64,000 bases of DNA from Pyropia yezoensis (taxonomy: Eukaryota; Rhodophyta; Bangiophyceae; Bangiales; Bangiaceae), in assembly GCA_009829735.1 (NCBI GenBank), contig CM020618.1:11065119-11129118 (forward strand). Direction: 5' to 3'. Positions 32,565-43,557 of the stretch are shown piece after piece. The translations under genes and the position numbers were made by a program. Each line of letters opens with the position of its first letter. Positions within the stretch are counted from its first letter, which is position 1. The notes under the pieces were generated by a model that was given only the letters and a program-made list of their open reading frames with translations, was not told the DNA's origin and did no database searches.

Positions 32565-33954
32565 GAAGGGCGGTGAGAGCAGCACACACGCACGCGCACA
32601 CACACACAAACGGGGGGGGGGGGGCGGCGGGAGGGCGAAGGGCTCACCGGCGGGGCGACGGAAGTCGCGCTGCGCATAACCCGCGACGGGGTGCCGGGGT
32701 GCGCCGCACCAATCCGCTCCCCCAAAGTGCAAAGCTCACGGGCGACGCCCTCAGCCCCGAGGGCAATGCCCAGGCACCGCGCCTGTGACAGGGCGGCGCC
32801 TCTCGCCCCGCACAACCCCCACGCGAGGTGTTGGACGTATTTGGGCTTGGAAGGCCGGGCTGCTGTCAACCCCGCCAGTCGTCAATGAGAATGGGCGCTG
32901 GTGAGCCAAGACCAGCACCCTCGGGCGGGACGACCCCCCCAATCCACAACACAGCTGTTGCCCCCTCCTGAGACACGCTAAAGGACCCTGCCGAGCCCCG
33001 TGAGTCTAATGTAAAGGCCCCACGCCCAACTGGCATGCGCTGGCGGAGCCCATGCGCTTGCGGAGCCCATGCGCTGGTGGAGCCCATGCGCTGGGCTCAG
33101 GTGCGGGGCTGAGCAGTAGATACGGACGGCAAGACAATGTGGCGGGGGGGGCATCCTACCGAATGGAGACGGGCCACGTGTGCTTGTTTTGAGTGGACTG
33201 CGTCATGGTTGTCAATGTCGTTGGTGGTTGAACGTAGGCCATTCGCAAGGACTCCTCCCGTTGCGATGGCTTGAGTCTCGTTGCCTCGCTCTTACCCACG
33301 AGGAGGAACGAGCTCGTTGCGGTGAATTGGGTCCTCTAGATACTTCACTGGCAACCACGAAGAGAAAAGGCCCGCGCCCCGAGAGAGGACCCGTCAATTG
33401 TAGAAAGCCTACTGTATACATACAGTACACATGCGCGCGTGGGCCCAAGCGCCTCAAACTGAAGGCTGATCTGCTGAAGGAGCCCAATGTAGGTAGAGGG
33501 GCGCGTTGGCCCCTGCGGACCTCATTGCGGGGGCAAGTATCGGCTAGCCTGCCACCGCCCAGCAGCTATGGATACGCGAAAGCACATATGGTACAATACT
33601 CAGTGGGCGAGAGCCGTACGCGCGCTTGTCCCCCCACCTGCCCGTCGCTAGCCTTCACTTTCCTCGCAAAGCCCCGATCCCTCGACAAAAACGCACTATG
33701 GCTCGCGACTCGGGTACCCCTCACTTGCTGCGCTGGAGACCCCGCTAGGGCCACGGCCAGGGCGGCGCCGATGGCCCCCCCACAAGACGTTCGCCACCCT
33801 CCGAGCACTCGAGGCGTCACAAACGCCGACAAGTTCACCCTCGTGGCGCCCTTCCCCCGAGCGCACCTCGTGGGGACGGTTCTCCGCCCGCACCAGAGTT
33901 AGCGCCGCCCGTCGCACACACCGGCCCTGCAGGTCCGCCACTTCCCCCCCGCCG
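32565..33954. other. Intergenic region
   Basis: Upstream of the oxidase and downstream of the ankyrin gene. It contains a CA/TG-rich stretch and G-run near 32,590-32,625 and a 17-bp tandem repeat at 33034-33095. A 240-codon plus-strand frame (33180-33902) shows no domain and no clear codon bias, and I do not call it. Confidence 0.5.
33034..33095 (+). repeat. 17-bp tandem repeat, about 3.6 copies
   Basis: Unit CATGCGCTGGCGGAGCC, copies starting at 33034, 33051, 33068 and a partial at 33085, with one or two changes each. Confidence 0.9.
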
Positions 33955-36407
33955 TCAGGGCCCCAAAGCGGACCTGGATGGAAAAAGCGGAGGCGGGATC
34001 TTGCCACTTCCGGATGCACTCACACTCACGGTGCTAGTCGTGGGTGCCTCGCCCCCGTCTGAGCAACATGGGGAACGGACCAAAGAGGTCCCTCCCCCAC
34101 CCCCGCAGCCACCGCCGTCGCCGCCGCCCCAGCTGGAGACGGAAAAAAGACTAGCGGAAGGGAGGATGAAGGCAGAGGCGGCGGCGGCGTCGACCACCGA
34201 CGCCAGCACCCCGACAAACTCTTCGTACGACCCCCAGGCGCTCTCCACGGCGGTGCGAAGGGCAGTCTGGGAAGCGGCAGGCGAAAAGGTCAGCACCCGC
34301 AGCGCCGCCCGCAAGTTGCTGTGGCAGACCGCAAAGTCCAGTGCCTCCCGGTCCACTGCCGAGGTGGCGGCAGCCGAGACCTCAGCTGCCGCCGCCGCCT
34401 TTGCCGGGGATCCCCCCCGGGGCAGGGCGGCGGCCACGAGGAGGACCAGGGAGAGCCCCACTCGGGGCACCTCCTCGATTAGGAGCGGCCGTCGCTCCGA
34501 CACGGGGACCTCGGTGAGGCGGTGGTGAAGGCCGGCCAGCTCCCGCTGGGCCGTCCCCGCCGCTTCCACCAGGGCCTCCACGCTCACGCCTTCTAGGCGA
34601 TGGGCGCGAAGGAACAGTCCCTGGGTGGTCTCGGCCGACGGGAAGCCCCCCCGGTGGTGGTCCTGCAGCAGCTGTGCCTGCCACGGGGCCAGAAAGCCCC
34701 GGGCGGTGGCATCCGCCACGATGAGGCGTGCAAGCGGCAGGTCCGCAGGCGCCAACACGACTTGCACGGGGAGGTACAGGCCGAGCTGCCATGCCCCTTG
34801 TGTGGCCCCCCCGTCGGAGGCTGGGTCGGAGGAAAACAGACCCGCGTCGGCGGCCAAGCACAGCAGATTGTGACCGGCTCGCAGGGACGCCACCCCCCGC
34901 GCGTTGTCAGCCACCAGCTTTTCCCTCAGGGTGCCGAGAGTCAGGAGCGACGGGCACCTCACAGCTGCCTTGTACACTGCCGGTAAGTCGTTCACCCCAG
35001 CCAGGGTGGGTGACGCTTGGCGACGTATGTGCGCCTTGGTCGCGGAAAGTGTCCCCCCCGTCGAGGACGCCGCCGCCGTTTGTTGAATGCGCCCCACCGT
35101 GCTCGACTCCCCCCCCCCCCGCTGGGACACGCAGTAAGGGGGTAGTACCACGAGTGGTGGCCGGCGGCGCACGCAGGCCGCGTCCGCCCCCCCCCCCCAC
35201 CAATTTCCAACTCTTTGAGCGCCCGCCACAGCAGCAGCCGCCGCTGCGCCTTGGCCGCCGCCACCAGTTCGGCCAGCTCTGAGGCGGAGCCCACACACCC
35301 CCCCTCGGTGACCCACCGCCCTCCCCGCCGCACGCGGTGCTTGGCGACGAGCAGGGCCACCAGGTCGGCGGGAAAGTCGGCGACGCACAGCCCCAGGGGC
35401 GTCCGCCCCGACACGTCAATGGCTGTGCGGCGGGCGCCCACGGCAACGAGCGCGGCCACTACCCCCGCCTGGCGCGCCCGCACAGCCACATGAAGGGGCG
35501 TCTGGCCGTCGTCATTCAGCGGCGCGTCCACGTCTGCCCCCGCTGCCGCCAGCGCCCGCACCACCGCCGCGCGGCCGTCGGCGGGTACGTGGCCCCGAAC
35601 AATGGCGCCGTACAGCAGGGGCTCCCCCGGCCGCCGGCGAGCACACACCGCCACGCACGCGCCCGCCGCCGTCAGCACCTCCACAGCCCGCCCACAGCCC
35701 GCGGCGACCGCCTCTTGCAGCGCCGTGCCCCCCGCCGCGTCAGTGGCGTTTACTTCCGCGCCCGCGGCGAGGAGGATTTCCACAATGGCGTCGTGGCCCC
35801 CCGCCGCTGCCCAATGCAGGGGGGTCTTGCCGCCAGCGCCGCGGGCGGCTACGCCCCCGCCCCCGTCGGCAGCAGCGCGGTCACCGGACGGGGAGCCGCC
35901 GTCAGCTCTGTCCCGCCCCTCCCCGCCCCGCACCCGCTCCACCGCGTCAAACCACAGCAGCACCTCCACCACCGCCGCGTGGCCGGCGCGGGAGGCCACC
36001 ACCACTGGCGGGTTCCCCGCCGCGTCCACCGCATCGGCCCGGGAGCCAGAGCGGAGAAGGGTGTCTGCGGCGGCCGAGTCACCCGCAGCCGCCGCCGCCA
36101 GCAGAGCCGCCTCCGCGTCTGCGCTCCCCGCCGCCACTACGGGGGGGGGGCCTGCCGCCCCCGAGGGTGGAAGGCGCGTGTACCGCCCAGAAGAGGGCCC
36201 CCGGACGGAAGACCGCCGTGGGGGCGTGCGGGGCCCGTCGGCCGCCGCGTCGCGCGGGGCGGCGCCCCACCAGGCGGGCGCCCCGGCGGTCCGGGTGCGG
36301 GAGAAGCGGCCGGTAGGAGCAGCCCCCATCTCGGCGCTGTCGACCGACGCGTCCGAGCTTCTTCGCCGGCTGAGGCGGGGGCGTAGGGAGGACAGGCGGT
36401 GCGCCAT
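33955..36407 (-). CDS. Ankyrin-repeat protein (frame break at a homopolymer)
   Basis: Ankyrin repeats mediate protein binding; no enzyme domain is visible. ATG at 36407 (MAHRLSSLRPRLSRRR). The first 110 residues are basic/Pro-rich. Five repeats follow: NPPVVVASRAGHAAVVEVLL, then KTPLHWAAAGGHDAIVEILL, then TALQEAVAAGCGRAVEVLTA, QTPLHVAVRARQAGVVAALV, and RTPLGLCVADFPADLVALLV. After KELEIGGGG the frame changes at a C-run (35190-35202) and a long helical region continues in the next frame (LTLGTLREKLVADNARGVAS, ALVEAAGTAQRELAGLHHRL, ALDFAVCHSNLRAALRVLTF) to a stop at 33955. Either the run length is wrong, or polymorphic, or the gene is broken. A 71-bp GT-AG intron (36494-36424) may sit just before the ATG. 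Divergent from the VWA gene. Confidence 0.75.
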
Positions 36408-36423
36408 GGGGCACGCTCCCTGA

Positions 36424-36494
36424 CTGCGAGGGTGAAAGAGGGGGAAAGAACGAGAAGACGAGAAAGCGGGACGCCTGCTCGACGCTGTGCTCAC
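36424..36494 (-). other. Possible 71-bp 5'-UTR intron of the ankyrin gene
   Basis: Minus strand GTGAGC donor at 36494, pyrimidine-rich end and CGCAG acceptor at 36424, 16 bases before the ATG. Confidence 0.45.
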
Positions 36495-37527
36495 CGCGGA
36501 GGTCGCGGAGAGCACAGTGATGGCTCGCGCGTCGCGTACGCTGGGATGCCAACCTACGCGTCGCGGCGACTAGGGGGGCGGAGAATGCCGCGGGCCGCCG
36601 GAGCATGGAAAGGTGAGCGCTGAGAACTTTTGTGGCCACAGGTGCACCTGACCTTGATATGCACTGACCGCGGGAGCACCCAACCTGGTTATGCACGTTG
36701 GTGCCTTTTGACGAGGTTTAGGGCTGCCGTACAGTACAGTACAAGCGCATGGCCCCCTTCTCCCCATCCACCAGCGGGCTGCGCTACATGCAGCACGGGG
36801 GGTCGCGGCAGTCTTGTGGACCTCAAGGACGCTGGGGAGCCGTGCACCGTGTCAGGCCACCGCGTCGTCTCCCCTGCTGCAGAGTGCGCCACTCTGGTGC
36901 GACAGCCCGCGCAGAAGAAAATCTCGTGGTCCGCGCTGCAGCATGAAGTCTGACTCGGCCGACGCTCCAATCGCGGGCCACGTCACGGACGCGTCCTCGT
37001 TGCCAGCTTCTCACTGGTCCACACCGTCGGGATGGACCAGCTGTTCATGGTGCCAGCGCACAATGGTAGCAATGCATTTCGCTAATAAGAGACCATCGGC
37101 AGTGGGAAAACGGGGGCGTCCTGGCGGTGTTGCGGGCACAGTTGCAGACGCGCGCAAGATTGGGGTCTCTCAAGCAGCTCTGGGCATGCCCCAGGGTCAC
37201 TCGCCCGCTTCGGCCTCCCCTGTCTGTCCACTGTCTACCAACCTCTAAACTCAGGCGCCCCACCCCGCCAGTCTGTCGAGATTTTTCTCTGCTGCTGCCT
37301 CTGAACGAGGTTCTCTGCCCCCATCGTCTCCTTTGGCACAGGGAGGGGTGTTTTGACGCCCTACGGCTGGCAGAGGCGTGGACTCACCTGCGGCTCTCTC
37401 CCGACCGTCTCTGGCTCCGACCCGCTGAATCGCTGCCGTCCCCTTCCTCCCGCTCGATCTGCAGCCCCTTACGCCCCCCCCCGCATTATCCCCGCCCCCT
37501 CGCATCCTTTCTCTCCTGCCGTTGCGA
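36495..37527. other. Divergent intergenic region
   Basis: Lies between the head-to-head ankyrin (minus) and VWA (plus) genes, so it should carry both promoters. No TATA box or named element is clear. It holds TTCGCTAATAAGAG at 37077-37090, also found reversed near 28,480. Confidence 0.5.
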
Positions 37528-40095
37528 ATGGGTGCAATGCGAAGAACATGGGTGCGGGCGGCGGTCGCCGCCATCGCCGCTGCCATCGGTGCGGCGGTGG
37601 TGGTGCCCCCGCCCGCGGCCGCCCAGGTGCCACCCCCCGGGACGGACCTAACCGACTTCATCGACAGAAAGCGCGAGGTGACGGCCACCCTGGCCCGAGA
37701 GGCTCGCGCCGCCCTCTTGGGTGAAGGCCGGTGCGCCCGGCTGAGCACGTGTGGGGACCCCGGCCAGTGTTCGTACTTCTCGTGCGGGTGGGAGTTCGAC
37801 AACAAGCTCACTTGCACGGCGCGGGCGCCCAACCCTGCCGCCGGGTGTGGCGGCGATCAGTGCAAGGCCATCCGTCTGGCCACCACCGTCAGCTTTGTGC
37901 GGGTTCCCCCGTCGACATTGCTGTCCACCACTGATGGCCTGGTCCCGGCGGCCGAGTATGAGGAGGTTTGCCTTCTGCGCGTCCTTGACTCCACCTTCAT
38001 TCGCTCCAAGGCGGACACCGTGCCATGGGCGTTCGTCAGCACCGCCAACGGGGTGCACCGCATTTACCCGGGGCAGCGGCGGGAGCACACGGGGCCCAAC
38101 GGAGAGTGTCGGCCTTATGACCCTCGGCTGCGGCCGTGGTATGCGTCGGCCGCGTCGGGGCCCCTGGACGTGGCTATTGTGGTGGACCGGTCGGCGGAGA
38201 TGGGGCGGGCGCAGCCGGGGGGGGGGACTGGGGGGCAGACGGTGATGGATGTCGTGACCGCGACGGCGGACGGGCTCCTCGGCACCCTGGACTGGAGCAG
38301 CTATGTGGGGGTGGTGCGGTACAACGATGCTCCGCAGGTGCTGGGGGGATTCACGGCCTTTGTGCGGGCCACGCGAGAAAACTTAGACCTGCTCCAGGTT
38401 CAGGTGAAGAAACTGACGCCGGGGGGGGGCACTGACGTGGCCGCTGCCTTGGACGCCGGGATCACGCTGTTCCGGACCTCTGCCGATCGGGGAGCGACTA
38501 CCAACTGCACTCGAGTGCTGTTCCTACTCACCGGCAGCGACGACAGCTGCTTGTCGGAGTGTGGGCGGGGCTCGGTGGAGCCGTGCACCTGCACCTCTAC
38601 CACCTTACAGAAGGTGCGAACACGGCTCGCCGCCCTTGCGGACGAGAACCCCCCCTTGACGGTGATTGTGCTGGCTTTCGGGGGGGTGGACGAGGGGTTT
38701 GCGCGGCAGTTGACCTGTGGGGGCGCCGTCAACTCCCAGGGCCTGACTGTGACCATCAGCGACCCCTCTGGCAATCCCGTGTCGGGTGTCGCCCCTGCCT
38801 ACCGATGGCTCTCCACTGCACGCCGCAACACCGAACCAGTCGCCCAAAATGTTTTTTTTTCTGAGAACTACACGGACGACGCGGGATTCGGGGACCTCAC
38901 CACCGCTGCTCTGCCCATATACGACAATGCTGGCCGGCTGCTGGCTGTTTCTGCTGTGGACATCCCCATCGCTGAACTCCGCCGCCGCTCCCCATCTGTG
39001 CAAGCGCTGGTGGATGAGTTGGCCAAGAAGAAGGCCACCTGCTCCCTTCCGCGCCTTTCTTCCTGCGAGCAGCAGCTTCTACGACAAGACGAGGGGGCTT
39101 GCGCGGAGCAGCTCCCTGCTGGTTCTGGGCCCTGTTACGAGGCTGCCAGAGGGGTGGGCTTGGCGGAACGGGTGGCGTGGGTGCCCTTTCTTAACACGTC
39201 TGGGGCTCTCTCCCATGCTGCCGCCGCGGCGGCGTGCGCAGCTCTCACTTCGGCGGGGACGGGGCGGCTGGCTATCGTTCGCGAGGAGGCGGATGCGGCG
39301 GCCTTGGCTTCCATCTTGGGCGAGGACCTCACCTGGCTGGGTGCGTCCCGTCCCGCCACCGGGGGCCCTTTCACCTGGCCCGTCCCGGCTGATGGCTCCT
39401 CTCCCGTCACATACAAGGGCGGCTGGCCCGGCGAGTTGGTTCCCCCGATGGGGGCCACCGGAGCTCCCCAACGAAACTGCGTGGCCGCCGACAGGCGGGG
39501 GGTGAGGGCCAACTGGGTTGCCGTGGACTGTGCCCGCCGTGCCCCCTATGTGTGTGAGTTTCCCTTGTCTGCTGCATCCCCTCCTGCTGCGGAGCTGCCC
39601 ACCGTGTGCAATGGCAGTGTCACCCCCCTGACTGCCCCCACCACCCCACTTGGCGATAGGGTGAACCCGCCTGTGGAGGCGTGCCCCCCCCCAGGGAACA
39701 CCACCACGGAGTGCCCACCTGTGCCAGTTCGGCGGCGGAAGCCCTTTTGTCCGCTGGGCACTGGGGACGACGACTGCGAGGGGCGGTGCTGCCCCAACTG
39801 CAACTGCCTGTTTCCGTCTGGCAGGGGAAACGTGCCCGACAATTCGGGGGACGGGAAGCTTTCCGGAGGGGCCATTGCGGGCGTGGTGGTTGGGGTGGTA
39901 GCGGGACTGTCAGTAGTCGCCGCCGTCGGGTGGTTCTTCCTCCCCTGGGCCGTGGGTTGGTGGGGGTCAGCCCGGCGGCGGCCGGGGGCGGCGGCTGGGC
40001 GGCAGACGCCCAGCCTGGCCTCGGGGGGGTCCTCTCAGGAGGGGGACGGCCGGGTGGCGAGTGTGCCGCCGGGGGAAGTGTTCCCGGGGCCGTGA
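37528..40095 (+). CDS. VWA-Cache-C-type lectin single-pass membrane protein
   Basis: 855 residues from ATG at 37528; the start gives a signal peptide (VRAAVAAIAAAIGAAVVV). A Cys-rich N-terminal part leads to YDPRLRPWYASAASGPLDVA, the hallmark before the VWA domain in calcium-channel alpha2/delta and Cache proteins. The VWA metal site is degenerate: DRSAE at D220 instead of DxSxS, with the Thr loop GGGTDVAAAL kept. A Cache-like segment follows (AALPIYDNAGRLLAVSAVDI). Residues 536-678 form a C-type lectin-like domain (CYEAA, LTWLGASRPATGGPFTWPV, GGWPGELV, NCVAA, NWVAVDC, YVCEF). A Cys-rich stalk and one transmembrane helix (about 782-804) end in a short Gly/Ser-rich tail. Likely a cell-surface binding protein; ligand unknown. 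No intron needed. Confidence 0.85.
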   Translation: MGAMRRTWVRAAVAAIAAAIGAAVVVPPPAAAQVPPPGTDLTDFIDRKREVTATLAREARAALLGEGRCARLSTCGDPGQCSYFSCGWEFDNKLTCTARAPNPAAGCGGDQCKAIRLATTVSFVRVPPSTLLSTTDGLVPAAEYEEVCLLRVLDSTFIRSKADTVPWAFVSTANGVHRIYPGQRREHTGPNGECRPYDPRLRPWYASAASGPLDVAIVVDRSAEMGRAQPGGGTGGQTVMDVVTATADGLLGTLDWSSYVGVVRYNDAPQVLGGFTAFVRATRENLDLLQVQVKKLTPGGGTDVAAALDAGITLFRTSADRGATTNCTRVLFLLTGSDDSCLSECGRGSVEPCTCTSTTLQKVRTRLAALADENPPLTVIVLAFGGVDEGFARQLTCGGAVNSQGLTVTISDPSGNPVSGVAPAYRWLSTARRNTEPVAQNVFFSENYTDDAGFGDLTTAALPIYDNAGRLLAVSAVDIPIAELRRRSPSVQALVDELAKKKATCSLPRLSSCEQQLLRQDEGACAEQLPAGSGPCYEAARGVGLAERVAWVPFLNTSGALSHAAAAAACAALTSAGTGRLAIVREEADAAALASILGEDLTWLGASRPATGGPFTWPVPADGSSPVTYKGGWPGELVPPMGATGAPQRNCVAADRRGVRANWVAVDCARRAPYVCEFPLSAASPPAAELPTVCNGSVTPLTAPTTPLGDRVNPPVEACPPPGNTTTECPPVPVRRRKPFCPLGTGDDDCEGRCCPNCNCLFPSGRGNVPDNSGDGKLSGGAIAGVVVGVVAGLSVVAAVGWFFLPWAVGWWGSARRRPGAAAGRQTPSLASGGSSQEGDGRVASVPPGEVFPGP

Positions 40096-40856
40096 ACCAC
40101 CTCGGTTCGTGCTTTGTTTTCTGCGACAGCGCTCATGTTTTTTTCCGGGAAACTGCTCTGTCGGAGGCTTTGCCCCTGGATCCTCCTCTTGTCATTTGTT
40201 TCAATCTTTCCTCTTAGTTCTCCGTTCGACGCCGCGAGAGCGGCGGCTGCGGCGGCGACCCCCCCCCCGCCCCGCCGCCGCCATGGACTCCGCTGGTCGC
40301 GGCACCCGATGATTTTTCTGCCCCACCCGTTATACTCCGGGTATGTCCGCCATGTGCTTCCCTTTATCAATTTCTGCTGTGTCTCACAAGCATCATGTCC
40401 GCCCCCCCGGGCCGCGCTGCTGATCGAGAGCTGACGCGCCGTCGCTGACCGCGTGCTGGTTGGTGGTGTTGTTGCACGCCCCCCGCGCTCTACATCTCGG
40501 TGTGGCGTTGTCGAGGCTTGCCCGCCGGCGCAGCCTCGCCCCGGCCGTGCGGTTTTGCTGTCGCCGCCGCCGCCGCTGCCAGCGGCGTCGCTGCCCACAC
40601 CGCCGCGGACGCCAACGGCGGGGCGGCCGGCCGGCAGTGGCGGTCGGCCACGGCGGATGCGGCGGGTGCTGGGCCCGCTGACCCCGCCGGGTCTGACTAG
40701 CGGGGCGCCCCGCTGCCGGTGCCGGCGTTGGCGGCGGCGTCGGCAGCGACGGCGGCGGCTGCGGCGGCAGCGGCGCCGGGGGCGCCGTCGGCGCTGCCGC
40801 GGTGGTGTACCGCCTGGCGTGGGGCGCCGGGGGAGGACGACTGGCGCGCGCCGGGC

Positions 40857-40900
<44 letters not shown>

Positions 40901-41165
40901 AGAGGAGGGCGGCGGGTGGCCGTCGGCCGCCGCCGTGGGTGCTACGAACAGGGGCTGCCTTGTGACGCCCCCGTCGTCGTCGCTGCCGCTGCCGCCGCCC
41001 CGATAGGCGGCTGTGAACGGGTCGGCGGCGGGTGTGGACGCGCCGGCCATCCCCCGCGCGCCGTCGCTGCCGCCGCGGCGCCACAGCGGTCGCTGCTGTG
41101 GGGTAGCCGCGTGGCTGGCCCCGTGGCTGGCGGTGAGGTCACCAGCTGGCCCCTATCCGTCTGAC
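40096..41165. other. GC-rich region with GGC triplet run
   Basis: Downstream of the VWA gene. A (GGC)n tract lies at about 40856-40900. A minus-strand frame (41050-40697, MAGASTPAADPFTAAYRGGG, then Ala-rich) may be part of a gene and continues in frame after a TAG with Ala-rich sequence, but there is no domain or reliable start. Confidence 0.35.
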
Positions 41166-43305
41166 TCCAAATAACAACTATGGCATTTTTTTCTCAGGAA
41201 CCCTCAGTCTGTTCGCAGCGTAAAGCACACCGTTGGACTCCTGAGAGTCTCACGAGCTCGGAGGTATATATGTTTTCTCTTAGCGGAGCTTTCTCTCATC
41301 GTGGGCGTTCCGTGCCGTTTGGGGGGGGTACCCCAGAAAGCAACCATCGCGTTTTCATATGAAATCGCACCATCCAGCCACTGTCGGCGGAGTAATCAGA
41401 GAACGCACTTGTTTTATAAGCCACGACTTCGCGGTCGCTCCCGTCGGCACCCACCGCAGAACGACCATCCTGGCCGATTCAGTGCACGTTGATATGGTTT
41501 TGCCCTCCTGCAGACGGTGCCCTCCTCCCTCCTCCCGTCCTCCCGCCTCACCCCCCGTCCTCTACCCCTCCCTCCCTGGCCCTCTTGTCTCTTGCACACC
41601 CATATCCCGTTCCCCCCTCCCACTCCCGGGGGCCCCCTCCCCCCATCACCCCCCTCCCTCTCTGGCTACGGCCCCCAAGCTCTCTTTTGCCTCTCCAGCG
41701 CCCCCGGGGCTCCCCACCCACGCTCCCTTCTTCCCCTGCACAACGCAGGCTCAGCTGTCTGAACCTGGCCCCGGAGTTTGGCCGTGCCCCCCTCTGGCAA
41801 CTACGGCATCGCCGCCCGCTCGTCGGGGCTGAACAAGGTTGCGGACGAGGCTTGTGGCTGGGCATCTGCTCCACGATGGGGGGGGAGAGCCACATGGTGC
41901 ACTTACCAACAGGGGCAGGCAACGTCATAGGTGTGAAGAGCATGTGGGCAGGCCGTTTGGAGGTCATGGGAGCACGGAAGAGGGCTGACTGCGTCTTACT
42001 CTTTCCTTTCTCTTCATCGTGCCTCTCCTCGCGGAGCACGTTTGGTTGCCCTCTACCAGGGGGCCGCAGGCTTCTTCCTCCGCCCTGCGACTGCGTGGGG
42101 CTGTTGGGTGCCCTCCGGGGACTGCATGCCCACCTCCGCGGTCGTGGGATTATTGAACTGTATCAACTGGCACACACCCGCGCCTCGAGGGCAAGAGTAA
42201 ATGTGGTTGGAGGCACGCCACCGCGGGCGCTCTTCTCTCCTCGCTTTTCACTCGGGCAAGGGGGAGGAGGGTGCGCCGCGCTCCGCCGCGACTGTACATA
42301 CATGCTATCATAGTCCTTCAGGTTTTTCGTTTTTTCCCGCACAAACGTTGTCTTTCTGTGCTGGTCCCCGCGCCGCGCGAGGCAACATGCCTGACATCAG
42401 TGTCTTTGGCTGTCGTACGCACGGACAGGAGCACGGCGCCGTCGGTGGCGGGCGCAGTCGGGACTGCGGGCCGAGACGGCGCATGCGGGGATAGTCTACC
42501 TATCCTATTGGCACAATTGAGTGGAAACACAGTGGGGTGCTAAACGGAACGGCAGACCTGCGCTTCCACTTTCGTCCTTTACGGGGGCCACACACCTTCC
42601 CACCCCCCACAGGGTGCGCCGCGGTGGGCGAATATGACCGGTGCTCCTTCCCTAGGAGCGCGCTCCCCCTCTTGGAGACGGGCGCGTGTGGGCAGCCCAC
42701 CGCGCGCCGCTGCCACAGCCTCTGCGTCGTGCTGGTGGGCGAACGGGTGAGCCTGGAGCGGGCGATGGCGGCGGCCGCAGGTGACCTGCCAATGGCCACG
42801 AGGAGGGGAGGTCAGGGCGGCGAAAGCGAGCGGGGCCTGGTCATCGCGGTGGCCTCCGTGCCTGCGTCGCCCACGTCGCCGCCCCTAGCTCGGGCAGGCT
42901 GGAAGCGGAAGGAGTGCAGGAGCTGAAGGAGAAGAGGAGCGGGAGGACAATCGCACTGGGGGAGAGGGCATGGCAGAGAGTGGATGGAACGAGGGGGGAG
43001 GACAATCCAGGAGCTGGTGGAGGGGCGGGGGGTAGGGGATGATGGTCACCAGGGGCGCGGGAGAAGGAAAAAAAAGAGCAGTCGTTGCGGGGTGACTGGG
43101 CCCGGCCAAGGCGGGAGAGGTGGGGGGAGAGACCGTCACCGGCCGTGGGGTAGTTCTGACCGAAGGCCGTCGAGATTGACGGATGGGCCGGCCCACCGGC
43201 AGAGGGTGGCCACGGAGTGGCCGGTGGAGCAGAGGCCTCTTGATGCGCACGGTAGGTCCCCCCCCGCGCATGAGCTCCCCGCTTGGAACTGCCGCGACAA
43301 AGGGC
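41166..43305. other. Mostly unassigned; C/T-rich stretch
   Basis: A pyrimidine-rich stretch covers 41,510-41,720. One plausible plus-strand exon is listed separately at 42613-42926. No other gene was supported. Confidence 0.4.
42613..42926 (+). CDS. Possible exon, Cys-containing hypothetical protein
   Basis: Follows a good acceptor (CCCACCCCCCACAG, ending 42612). The frame reads CAAVGEYDRCSFPRSALPLL, then RCHSLCVVLVGERVSLERAM, with G/C-rich third positions, up to TGA at 42924-42926. A GTGACC at 42781 could be a donor, making a 168-nt internal exon. No family recognised and no partner exon fixed. Confidence 0.3.
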
Positions 43306-43308
43306 CAT
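43306..43308. repeat. Target-site duplication CAT, left
   Basis: CAT directly outside the left TIR, matched by CAT at 48496-48498. Confidence 0.75.
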
Positions 43309-43353
43309 CCCTAAGGGAACAGAATCACGATAAATTCACGATCTTTGATCCCC
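43309..43353 (+). repeat. Left TIR of the CACTA-like element
   Basis: CCCTAAGGGAACAGAATCAC and onward; matches the reverse complement of about 48451-48495 with few changes. Confidence 0.9.
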
Positions 43354-43557
43354 TATACCGAGACAGTCGGTCAGAGCCAGAACCACGACCAAATTACGAT
43401 CGGTGGCAGTTTGATTGGCTCACAATGGCCCTCAGAGGTGAGCTGGGCGAACTCAGCACACAGCTTACACCTCCCGTGGAGGGCTGCGCTGTTTGCAATC
43501 GCTGTAATATTTTTGTGCTGTGCCTCTTTGTTCTCTTGTACCGTGGCTGTTTATTTT

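Noticed and set aside
33180..33902. 240-codon plus-strand frame in the intergenic region
   Set aside because: No domain, mixed third-position use, and a counter-frame overlaps it; reads like chance in GC-rich DNA.
41548..42039. Minus-strand reading with GTAAGT and CAG sites suggesting small exons
   Set aside because: Phases and lengths give only very short introns and no recognisable protein.
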